Source: Cohnella terricola (lineage in GTDB: Bacteria > Bacillota > Bacilli > Paenibacillales > Paenibacillaceae). From it: a stretch of 64,000 bases of DNA. The notes beneath the pieces are model-generated. The model made no database searches. It saw only the letters and a list, made by a program, of their open reading frames with translations, and was not told the origin of the DNA. Positions 1 through 7,829 of the stretch are shown piece after piece (position 1 is the first letter of the stretch; each line of letters opens with the position of its first letter). The stretch lies in the NCBI RefSeq assembly GCF_007786475.1, contig NZ_VNJJ01000002.1, positions 372,001-436,000 of the forward strand, in the 5' to 3' direction. The position numbers were made by a program, and so were the translations under genes.

Positions 1-429
1 CTGGCGAAAGACGACGCGGAAGCCGAAGGCGTATTCCTCGGCGGCGAAGGCGACGTCTGGGTAACGACGGAGAGCAACGCGCTGCGGGTAGCTGGTACGT
101 CGGGCAAAGGCAAAGTCGAGGTGATCGTGCCGTCCGTTACGTTGTCGGTGGAGCCGATCGTCTCCGCCATCGACGCCAACGCAGACGCCGACGGCTCGCG
201 CGAGGTCGCGAATGCGTATGCCGATTATCTGTTCACGGGCGATGCGCAGACGATCGCGGCCAAACACGGCTTCCGCCCTCGCTTCGCTTCCGTAGCCGAA
301 GAGTTCGCGGATGTGTTCTCTTCCGATGTTACCTTGCTCACGGTCGATGACAACTTGACCGGTTGGGAGGATCTGCAGCAGGCGCTGTTCGCGGAGGACG
401 GCGTGTTCGCGGGACTTCCGAGCAAGTAA
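1..429 (+). CDS. Sulfate ABC transporter substrate-binding protein (3' end, partial)
   Basis: The frame is open from base 1 and stops at 427-429, giving the last 142 residues. The segment matches the C-terminal lobe of periplasmic-type sulfate/thiosulfate-binding proteins (Sbp/CysP): a GDVWVTTESNAL stretch, then VIVPSVTLSVEPIV, then the conserved REVANAYADYLFTGDAQ and HGFRPR block, and a final LTVDDNLTGWEDLQQ helix. In this family the protein binds sulfate outside the membrane and delivers it to CysT/CysW/CysA. The start, signal peptide and any cysTWA partners lie upstream of the window. A strong terminator follows directly, so this is the last gene of its unit or a single gene. Confidence 0.85.
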   Translation: MAKDDAEAEGVFLGGEGDVWVTTESNALRVAGTSGKGKVEVIVPSVTLSVEPIVSAIDANADADGSREVANAYADYLFTGDAQTIAAKHGFRPRFASVAEEFADVFSSDVTLLTVDDNLTGWEDLQQALFAEDGVFAGLPSK

Positions 430-471
430 AAAAGCGCGGTCACCGGCTAATTACCGGGACCGCGCTTTTTT
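430..471 (+). terminator. Rho-independent terminator of the sulfate-binding protein gene
   Basis: A 13-bp inverted repeat (AAAAAGCGCGGTC and its complement) encloses a short loop and ends in a run of T. It begins at the stop codon. Confidence 0.9.
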
Positions 472-495
472 AGGTTCCGCCTCCGTCTCCCGTCT

Positions 496-825
496 TCCAA
501 TTCGGTTTCGCCTGACTACATCCTCCCGAACCTCCATTTCCCGCCGTCCAATTCGGTTTCGCCTGACTACATCCTCCCGAACCTCCATTTCCCGCCGTCC
601 AATTCGGTTTCGCCTGACTACATCCTCCCGAACCTCCGTCTCCCGCCGTCCAATTCGGTTTCATCTAACTGCGCACTCCAAAAACTCTGTTTTGCGAGAT
701 CTAATTCGGTTTCGCCTGACTGCATTCTCCGAACCTCCATTTCCCGCCGTCCAATTCGGTTTCGCCTGACTACATCCTCCCGAACCTCCGTCACCCGCCG
801 TCCAATTCGGTTTCGCCGAACTAAG
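496..825. repeat. 51-bp tandem array A (six units plus a partial)
   Basis: Units start at 496, 547, 598, 649, 700, 750 and 801, so the period is 51 bp with one 50-bp unit. Each begins TCCAATTCGGTTTCGCC. The unit at 649 has diverged strongly after its first 15 bases yet keeps the 51-bp length. The array lies between two convergent transcription units, just past the terminator at 430-471 and before the terminator at 833-864. Reading frames through it stay open only because 51 is divisible by three; no ribosome site precedes them. The core GTTTCGCC-n-GACT recurs in array H at 53968. Confidence 0.9.
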
Positions 826-832
826 CAAACAA

Positions 833-864
833 AACAGGGATCCCCCTCTCAGTGGATCCCTGTT
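833..864 (-). terminator. Terminator of the zinc-limitation operon
   Basis: An 11-bp perfect stem (AACAGGGATCC and its complement) with a 10-nt loop. On the minus strand it is followed by a T-rich tract. It lies 23 bases past the L33 stop codon. Confidence 0.8.
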
Positions 865-886
865 CCCGCTATAAGCTTCCCACCGA

Positions 887-1036
887 TTACCTGACTTCCC
901 GATGAAGCGTGTGCTTCTTAAGACGCGGGCTGTATTTTCTCAGTTCGAGCCGTGACGGGTGCGTTCGTTTGTTTTTCGATACTGTATAGTTGCGGTCCCC
1001 GCATTCCGTGCATGCTAGAGTAACGATGACTCTCAT
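887..1036 (-). CDS. rpmG: Ribosomal protein L33 paralogue with a half-lost zinc ribbon
   Basis: A 49-residue protein starting [19 protein letters not shown] and ending in [16 protein letters not shown], which is a full-length bacterial L33. An AGGAGG ribosome site lies 7 bases before the ATG. Zinc-binding L33 carries two CxxC pairs. Here the first pair (CTEC) is kept, but the second position reads KYSPRLKK with no cysteine, so a complete zinc site cannot form. Such C-minus L33 forms are known in Bacillus to be induced by zinc starvation, when they replace the zinc-containing form. Its position at the end of the znu-cobW operon fits that role. It is too short for default ORF calling. Confidence 0.88.
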   Translation of the reverse strand: MRVIVTLACTECGDRNYTVSKNKRTHPSRLELRKYSPRLKKHTLHREVR

Positions 1037-1072
1037 CCTACAGCCTCCTTTTATTCCGTTCGTTATGTCCTA

Positions 1073-2299
1073 TTACGATTGAAACTGCTCTTCCAACTGC
1101 ACCTCTACTTGATTCGGGAACCGGTCGGGGAACGACTTCCAATCCAGTTTCATTTCCTCGTCCGTCAGCAGGCAGGCGTCCAATTCACTCATCAGCTCCG
1201 GTCGGTTCATCGACATGCCGATGAAGACGACCTTGTTCACCCTATCGCCGTAGACGGAGTCCCAGTACCCAGCGACCTTCGGGTCATCGCGCAGAATCGC
1301 TTCCCGCTCCCATTCCGGAAGAGTCGCGACCCAATAACCGGCGGGGCCGAATTGGATCGACGGCCCGGCCTGGCTGAAGCTCTGTGCCATTTCATTACGC
1401 GTCGCGAGCCACATGATGCCTTTGGCGCGCACGACCTCCGCTGGCCATTCGCTCATCCACTCCATCAAACGTTCCGGATGAAACGGACGAACCCGCTCGT
1501 AGACGAACGACGAAATGCCGTACTCTTCCGTCTCCGGGACGTGGTGCTCCTTCTCCATCTCTTGGATCCAACCAGCCGAGCGGCTCGCTACGTCGAAATC
1601 GAACAATCCCGTGTTCAAAATATCCGAAGCTTCGATTCGTCCGAACTCGGACCGAATCAGCTTGGCTCGCGGCTGCAGCGTCCTCAGCACCTTCTCAAGC
1701 TCGGTGAGCTCTTTCTCTCCGGCCCTGTCGCATTTGTTCAGAATCAGCACGTCACAGAACTCGATCTGGTCGATCAGCAGATCAACGACTTCTCTCGTAT
1801 CGCCCTCTCCGATCTCCTGCTTGCGGTCCATCAGCGTCTCGCCGGACGAGAAATCGCTCCAGAAGCGGTAAGCGTCCACGACCGTCACCATGCAGTCGAG
1901 CCGGCAGAACTTCGTTAGATCGATACCGTGCTCCTCGTCGATATACGTAAAGGTCTGAGCGACGGGGATAGGCTCGCCGACGCCGGTCGATTCGATCAAT
2001 ACATAATCGAAACGCCCCTCTTTCGCGAGACGCTCTACCTCGCGCAGCAAATCCTCCCGCAGCGTGCAGCAGATGCAACCGTTGGACATCTCCACGAGTT
2101 TCTCTTCGGTGCGGGACAAACCCCCTCCGTCTTTGACCAGCTCGGCATCGATATTCACGTCGCTCAAATCATTGACGATGACGGCAACCTTCAGGCCTTC
2201 TCGATTGTTCAGCACATGATTCAGAATCGTCGTCTTGCCCGCGCCCAAATACCCACTTAACACTGTTACCGGCAGCTTGCCGTCCATTTTTTCGATCAT
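1073..2299 (-). CDS. CobW/COG0523 GTPase, likely zinc metallochaperone (ZagA/YciC type)
   Basis: 408 residues. The N-terminal P-loop GYLGAGKT lies at about residues 17-23, the family CxCC motif (C75-I-C77-C78, after a conserved SNG) follows, then ESTGVGEP near 105 and the guanine-specificity NKCD near 188. The C-terminal CobW domain spans roughly 280-400. COG0523 GTPases deliver metals to client proteins; in Bacillus, Zur-controlled members supply zinc when it is scarce. Here it sits between znuA and a zinc-independent L33, which supports zinc rather than cobalt. AGGAG lies 10 bases before ATG 2299, and the gap to znuA is 30 bases, so co-transcription is expected. Confidence 0.9.
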   Translation of the reverse strand: MIEKMDGKLPVTVLSGYLGAGKTTILNHVLNNREGLKVAVIVNDLSDVNIDAELVKDGGGLSRTEEKLVEMSNGCICCTLREDLLREVERLAKEGRFDYVLIESTGVGEPIPVAQTFTYIDEEHGIDLTKFCRLDCMVTVVDAYRFWSDFSSGETLMDRKQEIGEGDTREVVDLLIDQIEFCDVLILNKCDRAGEKELTELEKVLRTLQPRAKLIRSEFGRIEASDILNTGLFDFDVASRSAGWIQEMEKEHHVPETEEYGISSFVYERVRPFHPERLMEWMSEWPAEVVRAKGIMWLATRNEMAQSFSQAGPSIQFGPAGYWVATLPEWEREAILRDDPKVAGYWDSVYGDRVNKVVFIGMSMNRPELMSELDACLLTDEEMKLDWKSFPDRFPNQVEVQLEEQFQS

Positions 2300-2329
2300 T
2301 ATAACGCATCTCCTATCCGTGTATGTTCT

Positions 2330-3322
2330 TTATTCCTTCAACGCTTTCGCCAATGCCGCCAGATTGTTCGTCATCACGCCGATATAGTCAAGCCCGGAAG
2401 CGGCCTCTTCGTCGGTCAATCCTTCAAGCGGATTGAGGACGTCCGTCTTGGCCCCGATCTCGTTCGCGATCGTCTGGGCGACTTTCGGATCGACCAGCGT
2501 CTCGAAGAAAATCGTTTTTACTCCGTGTTCCTTCGCGATCGCGACCACCTCGGCCATCCCCTGCGGAGAAGGCTCCTGATCCGGCGATAGCCCCGCGATC
2601 GGAACCTGCGTCAAATCGTACGCTTTCGCCAGATAACCGAACGCCGCATGCTGCGTAACGAATTCCTTGCGCTTCGCCCCGTTAAGCTCCTTGCGGAACT
2701 TCTCGTCGAGCGCCAGCAGCTTCTTGACGAAGGCGTCCGCATTCGCTCGATACTCGTTCTTATGCGCGGGATCCGCTTGGGCCAGCGCCACTTCGATATT
2801 GCGGACTTCTTGCTGGGCAAGCGTAGGATTCAGCCATACGTGCGGATCCAATCCATGTTCATGTTCATGCTCGTCTTCGTCTTCATGTACTTCCGCCCCA
2901 TGTTCATCGGCTTCATCCCCATGCTCGTGATCATGATCGTGCCCGCCATCCATGAGCTCGATGCCTTGGCTCGCTTCCACGTCAATCCGCTTGTCGCTTT
3001 TCGCGCTTTCCAGCGTTTTTTCGGCCCAGCCTTCCACGATCCCGTTATAGACAAACACGTCCGCTCCTTGAATCGTTGCAATGTCTTTCGGCGAAGGTTC
3101 CCAATCGTGAGGCTCCGCTCCCGCTGGAATCAGGCCTACGACCTCCGCATGGCTGCCCGCCACTTGCTTAGCAAACTCGACCATCGGATAAAACGTCGCA
3201 ACAACCTTGATTTTTGCTCCTTCTTCCGAGCCCGAGTCGGCCTTCTCGTTCGATTGGCCGCATCCCGCCAGCAATAACGCCGTAATCGCAATACCCGCTA
3301 ATCCTTTATACAACCGCTTCAT
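2330..3322 (-). CDS. znuA: Zinc ABC transporter substrate-binding lipoprotein
   Basis: 330 residues with a lipoprotein signal (LLLAGC, lipidated Cys near 21), so it is anchored on the outer face of the membrane. It has the cluster A-I fold of metal-binding proteins, with VVATFYPM near the N-terminus and PHDWEPSPKD carrying a metal-ligand His. A long His/Asp/Glu-rich loop at about 125-160 is typical of zinc-specific ZnuA/AdcA and absent from Mn-binding relatives; LDPHVWLNP follows it. Later ligands lie in FVTQHAAFGYLA. It should capture zinc for ZnuB/ZnuC, encoded just upstream. A GGGAGG site precedes ATG 3322; the gap to znuB is 32 bases. Confidence 0.93.
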   Translation of the reverse strand: MKRLYKGLAGIAITALLLAGCGQSNEKADSGSEEGAKIKVVATFYPMVEFAKQVAGSHAEVVGLIPAGAEPHDWEPSPKDIATIQGADVFVYNGIVEGWAEKTLESAKSDKRIDVEASQGIELMDGGHDHDHEHGDEADEHGAEVHEDEDEHEHEHGLDPHVWLNPTLAQQEVRNIEVALAQADPAHKNEYRANADAFVKKLLALDEKFRKELNGAKRKEFVTQHAAFGYLAKAYDLTQVPIAGLSPDQEPSPQGMAEVVAIAKEHGVKTIFFETLVDPKVAQTIANEIGAKTDVLNPLEGLTDEEAASGLDYIGVMTNNLAALAKALKE

Positions 3323-3354
3323 TTTCGATTTCCTCCCTATTTCTCCTTGCTTAA

Positions 3355-4248
3355 TCAGTGAAGCATCGGCTTCTCCTGCCGAAGCGCCCCGATATCTTCC
3401 GTTTGTTTTGCCAATCTCGAATCGGCGTTTTTCTTGTTTCTGAGTTTATTGATTTTCGCGACCGCTTTCCGGATCGTCATCCCCGACACCAGCATAACGA
3501 GCAGCGTCAGAGCGATCGTCCCTCCCGGCGGCGTGCTCATCCCGTATGAAGCCGACAGCCCTCCGAATACGCCCACGACGCCGATCAGCATGGCCAGCAG
3601 CAATGCCGCGTTAAAGCTCGGCGCAAGCCGTATCGCCAAAGCCGCCGGAAGCACGATCAGAGAAGATACGAGCAGCACGCCGACGATCGGCATCGCGGCC
3701 GCCACGATCATGCCCGTCACGATACTGAAGAGCAGCGATACGAGATGAACCGGCACACCGTTGGCCTTGGCCGTTTCCTCGTCGAAGGTCATTAAGTACA
3801 GTGGTTTTCTGAACAAATAGAAAAACAACGCTCCCACGATCGCGACGGCGGCGATCAAGATGAGCTCCGTCTGCCTTACCGCGACGACGGATCCGAACAG
3901 ATAGGACGAGAAGCTCCGGTTGATTCCCGAATTCATCGACATGAGGACGACCGCCGTCGATAACCCTCCGATCATAATGATCGCGATGGACACTTCGGAA
4001 TACGTTTTGTACGATCTCCGGACATATTCCACGACGATCGCGCCGATGACGGCGACCGCGAATCCGGTTAACGGCGGGCTTCCTTTCATGAGCGCACCTG
4101 CAGCTACGCCCGCAAGCGAGACATGCGACAGCATATCCGCCATTAAGGCCTGCCTTCGGAGCATCAGATATACGCCAAGCGCCGAGGCGATCATCGCGAT
4201 AATCCCGCCGGCGAAAAATGCCCTCTGCATGAAGTCGTAGTGCAGCAT
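3355..4248 (-). CDS. znuB: Zinc ABC transporter permease
   Basis: 297 residues from ATG 4248, beginning MLHYDFMQRAFFAGG. The protein has about eight hydrophobic segments and the family motif LMADMLSHVSLAGVAAG near the N-terminus, typical of ABC-3 metal permeases. GGAGG lies 13 bases before this ATG; an alternative GTG at 4254 is two codons upstream. The open frame runs back to 4593, but that part is antisense-free shadow inside znuC and has no permease character. The gene overlaps the end of znuC by 58 bases, implying translational coupling. It forms the membrane channel of the ZnuABC zinc importer. Confidence 0.9.
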   Translation of the reverse strand: MLHYDFMQRAFFAGGIIAMIASALGVYLMLRRQALMADMLSHVSLAGVAAGALMKGSPPLTGFAVAVIGAIVVEYVRRSYKTYSEVSIAIIMIGGLSTAVVLMSMNSGINRSFSSYLFGSVVAVRQTELILIAAVAIVGALFFYLFRKPLYLMTFDEETAKANGVPVHLVSLLFSIVTGMIVAAAMPIVGVLLVSSLIVLPAALAIRLAPSFNAALLLAMLIGVVGVFGGLSASYGMSTPPGGTIALTLLVMLVSGMTIRKAVAKINKLRNKKNADSRLAKQTEDIGALRQEKPMLH

Positions 4249-4907
4249 TTCCACCCCATCGCCTCCTTTCTCTCCAACCTGATGATGCGGTCGAGATACG
4301 GCTCGGCGTCCGGCAGCTCGTGCGTGACCATGACGACCGTCAGCCCTTTCCGCTTGACCATCTCGCTCAACCGCTCGTACATTTCGGTACGGCTCTGCGT
4401 GTCCATTCCGGTGGACGGTTCGTCCAGAGCCAGGAGATTCGGCTGCTGAGCCAGCGCCCGGGCCAAGCAAATGCGTTGCTTCTGTCCGCCCGATAGCTCC
4501 CCGATTTTCCGGTTGCGGTGCTCCCACATCCCGACTTGCCTCAACGATTCCTCCACGAGACGCAGATCCTCTTGGTTCGTTCTCCGCAGCCATGATCCCC
4601 GCCCGTATGTACCGGACAGAACAAATTCAGATACTTTGCTCGGAAACCCGCTATTAAACGAGGCGATCTGCTGCGGCACATAACCGGCGACGAGTGTGCT
4701 TCCGTCCGCCCTCTTGCGTGCTCTGGCGACTTCTCCACTCCACGGCTCCAGCAATCCTAAAATCAGCTTGAGCAGCGTTGTTTTGGAGGCACCGTTCGGT
4801 CCGGTCACCGCGACGAATTCCCCTGAACGGATTTCTATATTCACGTCTTCCAGACATGGAGAATCCCCGTACCCGAAAACGACGTTGTTCATCATCACCA
4901 ATTGCAA
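4191..4907 (-). CDS. znuC: Zinc ABC transporter ATPase
   Basis: 238 residues from a TTG start at 4907; GGGAGG (4917-4922) lies 9 bases before it. An upstream in-frame ATG at 4928 lacks a ribosome site and almost touches the Zur-box-like site at 4932-4946, so TTG is preferred. Walker A reads GPNGASKT (about 36-43): the last Gly is Ser, a substitution I recall from Bacillus ZnuC/AdcC, so it is probably a family trait. The signature LSGGQKQR, Walker B LLALDEPS and H-loop VTHE are intact. The C-terminal tail keeps a WKC...SC pair of cysteines like the Bacillus homologue. First gene of the zinc operon. Confidence 0.9.
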   Translation of the reverse strand: MQLVMMNNVVFGYGDSPCLEDVNIEIRSGEFVAVTGPNGASKTTLLKLILGLLEPWSGEVARARKRADGSTLVAGYVPQQIASFNSGFPSKVSEFVLSGTYGRGSWLRRTNQEDLRLVEESLRQVGMWEHRNRKIGELSGGQKQRICLARALAQQPNLLALDEPSTGMDTQSRTEMYERLSEMVKRKGLTVVMVTHELPDAEPYLDRIIRLERKEAMGWKCCTTTSCRGHFSPAGLSR

Positions 4908-4931
4908 CGACAGCGACCTCCCTATCATAAT

Positions 4932-4946
4932 TCGTAATTATTACTA
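4932..4946. promoter_or_regulatory. Zur box-like operator, leader-proximal
   Basis: TCGTAATTATTACTA matches the Bacillus Zur 7-1-7 dyad TCGTAAT-n-ATTACGA at all but one or two outer positions. It lies between the znuC promoter and start codon. Confidence 0.7.
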
Positions 4947-4995
4947 TTTGAAATTAAGATGAAAGCCGGACAACATCTCCGGCCACCGAACACTA

Positions 4996-5024
4996 ATCGT
5001 AACAATTACGTATAAGAATATCAA
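4996..5024 (-). promoter_or_regulatory. znuCBA-cobW-rpmG promoter with embedded Zur box
   Basis: On the minus strand TTGATA (5019-5024), a 17-bp spacer and TACGAT (4996-5001) form a sigma-A promoter. A second Zur-like dyad, TCGTAACAATTACGT (4997-5011), covers the -10 and part of the spacer, so Zur with zinc would block polymerase directly. Confidence 0.75.
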
Positions 5025-5098
5025 CCCATCGCGCCTAAGTCAACAATTAATCTTCGCTTCAAGTTTGGTCCGCAGAATTAGCGGTGAATGCGAGCAGC

Positions 5099-5455
5099 CC
5101 ACTCCATTGTCGCTTTTTACGACAATGAGAGGGGCCTCACTTGATCCACCCACTCCATTGTCGCTTTTTACGACAATGAGAGGGGCTTCGCTGGATCCAC
5201 CCACTCCATTGTCGCTTTTTACGACAATGAGAGGCGCCTCGCTGGATCCACCCACTCCATTGTCGCTTTTTACGACAATGAGAGGCGCCTCGCCGAATCC
5301 ACCTACTCCATTGTCGCATTTTACGACAATGAGAGGAGCCTCGCTGGATCCACCCACTCCATTGTCGCTTTTTACGACAATGAGAGGCGCCTCGCCGAAT
5401 CCACCTACTCCATTGTCGCATTTTACGACAATGAGAGGAGCCTCGCTGGTCCGGT
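5099..5455. repeat. 51-bp tandem array B (seven units, each with a perfect hairpin)
   Basis: Seven contiguous 51-bp units start at 5099, 5150, 5201, 5252, 5303, 5354 and 5405. Each contains the dyad CATTGTCG - 7 nt - CGACAATG, an 8-bp perfect stem. Units differ by a few bases, and an alternating pattern of CGCTGGAT and CGCCGAAT ends suggests block duplication. The array lies between the zinc-operon promoter and the 3' end of the next minus-strand gene. The same dyad recurs in array D at 17174. The 17-residue repeat peptides it could encode lack any ribosome site and appear in several frames and on both strands. Confidence 0.92.
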
Positions 5456-5479
5456 TGTATGCGGAAAGGTCATCTACAT

Positions 5480-5514
5480 AAAAAGAGCGCCCCCTTTTAC
5501 CGGGAACGCCCTTT
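5480..5514 (-). terminator. Terminator of the suhB operon
   Basis: A stem of 13 pairs, including G-T pairs, spans the stop codon of the preceding small gene and is followed on the minus strand by TTTTT. Confidence 0.75.
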
Positions 5515-5811
5515 ATCCTCTTCCTCTTCATCGGAACGATTCAATTTAACGCCTTCGTACCTGTCGTCTACTTCCCGGGCAAGCGCGCGGTAAGCTCGCG
5601 TCTCTTCTACCACGGGATCAAGCTTCGCTTGTATGCGAATCTCCCAACGGGGCAGCAGTTGCTTTGCGGCTTTGGCTTCGGCTTCCTCTCCGTCAGCCCC
5701 CTCCTCCAACCGTTCCTCCGTCAACTTGCGAGCTAACAATTCCTCGGCTTCGTGCTTCTCCACTACCTTCGCCCCCTTGTCCATAGGATGGTCGAAAGAC
5801 CGCCTTCTCAT
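5497..5811 (-). CDS. Small acidic conserved-type protein of unknown function
   Basis: 104 residues from ATG 5811, which overlaps the suhB stop as ATGA, so translation is probably coupled. No separate ribosome site is seen, and a second possible start (MDKGAKVV) lies at 5787. The sequence is rich in Glu, Lys and Ala with helical heptad character (VVEKHEAEELLARKLTEERL) and ends in a strongly acidic EEEEDKGRSR tail. It contains the segment LLPRWEIRIQAKLDPVVEE. I do not recognise a family. The layout suggests a function linked to, or at least co-expressed with, the monophosphatase. Confidence 0.65.
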   Translation of the reverse strand: MRRRSFDHPMDKGAKVVEKHEAEELLARKLTEERLEEGADGEEAEAKAAKQLLPRWEIRIQAKLDPVVEETRAYRALAREVDDRYEGVKLNRSDEEEEDKGRSR

Positions 5812-6659
5812 GTGTTCGCTGCCACTTGCAACTCGCCGAGCAATTCGCCATGAATGCGCCCGTTGGTCGCCACGACGTTGCGCACAGCAAGCTGATACGG
5901 CTCCCCTACAGTATCCGACATCCGGCCACCTGCCTCTTCGACTAAGAGCGAGCCCGCGGCAATATCCCAAGCGCTCAGGTTCATCTCCCAGAAGCCGCTC
6001 AGTCTGCCCGCGGCGACATAAGCAAGATGCAAAGCCGCGGAACCGGCAATTCGCAGATTGCGCACTTTAGGCGCCAACGCCTGAATACCTTTCATATTGG
6101 CAGGCAACGCTACGTGCGGATCGGCTGGAAAACCGGTCGCGATCAGGCTTTGGTTTAACGTCGCCTCTTGAGAGACTTGCATTTTGCGGCCATGCACGTA
6201 AGCGCCCTTGCCCCGCTCGGCCACGAACAACTCGTCCCTAGAAGGGTCGTACACAACACCTACGATAACCTGTCCGCGATGCGCAAGCGCGATAGACACT
6301 GAATAGAACGGGAATCCGTGCACGTAATTCGTCGTTCCATCCACGGGATCTACGATCCACAAATACTCGGCGTTGCTCACGTCCTGCAAAGCTTTGGCCG
6401 ATGCCTCGGGTCCTGGCTCGACGCCTTCTTCCCCCAGAAAAGAATGGGTCGGGAAGTGGGTGCCGATCAAGTTGCGGATCATACGTTCCGCTCCCTTGTC
6501 CACTTCGGTGACCAGATCTTGCATCGAATATTTCGTATCCAATTGGGTTATGCTTCCTATTTTGCTTTTGATCCATTCTCCCGCTTTGGCGGCGCAATTG
6601 ACGGCAACCGCGGTAAAGCTCTTGCCGCCGATCACACTTTCCGGTTGATTGGCTTCCAT
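5808..6659 (-). CDS. suhB: Inositol monophosphatase family protein
   Basis: 283 residues from ATG 6659; GAGGG lies 9 bases before it, whereas the upstream ATG 6695 has no ribosome site. The lithium-sensitive phosphatase signature is complete: LVTEVDKGAE near the N-terminus, FLGEEG for the metal-1 Glu, WIVDPVDGTTNYVHG with three metal-binding residues, and the C-terminal SAWDIAAGSLLVEEAGG. The family removes phosphate from inositol-1-phosphate and related sugar phosphates using Mg2+ in the cytosol. Which substrate is used here cannot be told from sequence. It is followed, with a 4-base overlap, by the acidic small gene. Confidence 0.88.
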   Translation of the reverse strand: MEANQPESVIGGKSFTAVAVNCAAKAGEWIKSKIGSITQLDTKYSMQDLVTEVDKGAERMIRNLIGTHFPTHSFLGEEGVEPGPEASAKALQDVSNAEYLWIVDPVDGTTNYVHGFPFYSVSIALAHRGQVIVGVVYDPSRDELFVAERGKGAYVHGRKMQVSQEATLNQSLIATGFPADPHVALPANMKGIQALAPKVRNLRIAGSAALHLAYVAAGRLSGFWEMNLSAWDIAAGSLLVEEAGGRMSDTVGEPYQLAVRNVVATNGRIHGELLGELQVAANT

Positions 6660-6883
6660 ATCTATCATCCCTCTAATCTTCGAAATCGGTTGCATAATAA
6701 GAACCGGGTTGTCCCTCTATTATCATATACGAAATTTCGTTAAAGCGGTTGCGGCGATTGACCGCAAATAGCCGGTTCGCCCCGCCCGTTTCTAATGAGA
6801 TTACTCTTATTGTTCCCTACTCGGAATGGAATTAACTGTCACATCGCGATTTCAAGCGCCGGCTCCCGACGAAGAGACGAAAA

Positions 6884-6912
6884 GCCTCCTCCGCGATGGT
6901 CGCGGAAGAGGC
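6884..6912 (-). terminator. Terminator of fabI
   Basis: A 12-bp stem (GCCTCCTCCGCG with one mismatch in its partner) and 5-nt loop, followed on the minus strand by TTTT. Confidence 0.85.
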
Positions 6913-6931
6913 CCGATAATCTCAAGGAAGA

Positions 6932-7699
6932 TTAGCCTACAATATTATACCCGTTGTCGACGTGTACGACTTCGCCCGTAACTCCGCGAGCCCACGGACT
7001 CATCAGGAACAGCGCTGCATCTCCGACATCGGAAGCTTCGGTATTGCGGCGCAGAGGCGCTTTCTCCTCGACGTGCTTCAGGATCGTGTTAAAGCCCGCG
7101 ATTCCTTTGGCAGCCAAAGTACGGATCGGGCCGGCCGAGATCGCGTTGACGCGAATGTTGTTCGGGCCTAGATCGCTGGCCAGATAACGAACGGACGCTT
7201 CCAGCGCGGCTTTGGCAACACCCATGACGTTGTAGTTCTGCAGCGTGCGCTCAGCTCCGAGATAGGTCAGCGTCACGATGCTGCCGCCTTCGGTCATAAG
7301 CGGATAGAGACGCTGTGCAACTGCCGTTAGGGAGTACACGCTCACGTCGTGAGCCAAGGCGAATCCAGCCCGGGACGTATCCACGTACAATCCGTCTAGT
7401 TCTTCCGCTTTGGCGAAAGCGATGCAGTGCGCGAGTCCATGCAGTACGCCAACCTCTTGTTTAAGCTGCGCGGCCAACGCTTCGATATCTTCATCGGAAG
7501 CCACGTTGCATTGCAGAGTTAGAGAGCCCTCGATCGTATTCGCCAGCTTTTTGACCCGTTCTTCGACGCGTTCGTTCTCGTATGTAAACACCAAACGTGC
7601 CCCTTGGGACGCAAGCGATTGCGCAATGGCCCAGGCGATGCTGCGCTCGTTGGCGACGCCCATGACCACGATGTTCTTGCCTTGAAGCAATCCATTCAT
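6932..7699 (-). CDS. fabI: Enoyl-[acyl-carrier-protein] reductase (FabI)
   Basis: 255 residues, the usual FabI length. It is a short-chain dehydrogenase fold with the FabI-specific cofactor turn GVANERSIAWAIAQ near residue 14. The catalytic pair of the family is present: Tyr in LTYLGAE and the Y-x6-K pattern in NYNVMGVAKAALE. The substrate-loop segment ISAGPIRTLAAKGI and C-terminal GEVVHVDNGYNI are typical. It catalyses the last reduction of each fatty acid elongation round, acting on ACP-bound enoyl chains with NAD(P)H, and is the triclosan target class. It stands alone with its own terminator. Confidence 0.95.
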   Translation of the reverse strand: MNGLLQGKNIVVMGVANERSIAWAIAQSLASQGARLVFTYENERVEERVKKLANTIEGSLTLQCNVASDEDIEALAAQLKQEVGVLHGLAHCIAFAKAEELDGLYVDTSRAGFALAHDVSVYSLTAVAQRLYPLMTEGGSIVTLTYLGAERTLQNYNVMGVAKAALEASVRYLASDLGPNNIRVNAISAGPIRTLAAKGIAGFNTILKHVEEKAPLRRNTEASDVGDAALFLMSPWARGVTGEVVHVDNGYNIVG

Positions 7700-7829
7700 T
7701 CGCGGAAATCCCCCTCTTCACGATTGAGGCTGCCTTCTCGCATCCGTAAGCCGGACAAGCCCCTTCATTTTCCAACGTACCGTATTTCAGAAGGGATTGC
7801 AACCACGAATTCATGGCCTTGCAGCCTTA

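Noticed and set aside
1061-1083. A third Zur box between cobW and rpmG
   Set aside because: The half-sites TCGTAAT and ATAACGA are spaced by 5 bases instead of 1, and one half is formed by the end and stop codon of cobW.
5099-5455. CRISPR array
   Set aside because: The units are contiguous with no variable spacers, and no cas gene is present in the window.
5040-5531. Open frames of 138-163 codons through repeat array B on both strands (similar ones through arrays A, D, G and I)
   Set aside because: They exist in several frames at once because 51 is divisible by three, lack ribosome sites, and encode only 17-residue repeats; the arrays lie between terminators and promoters.
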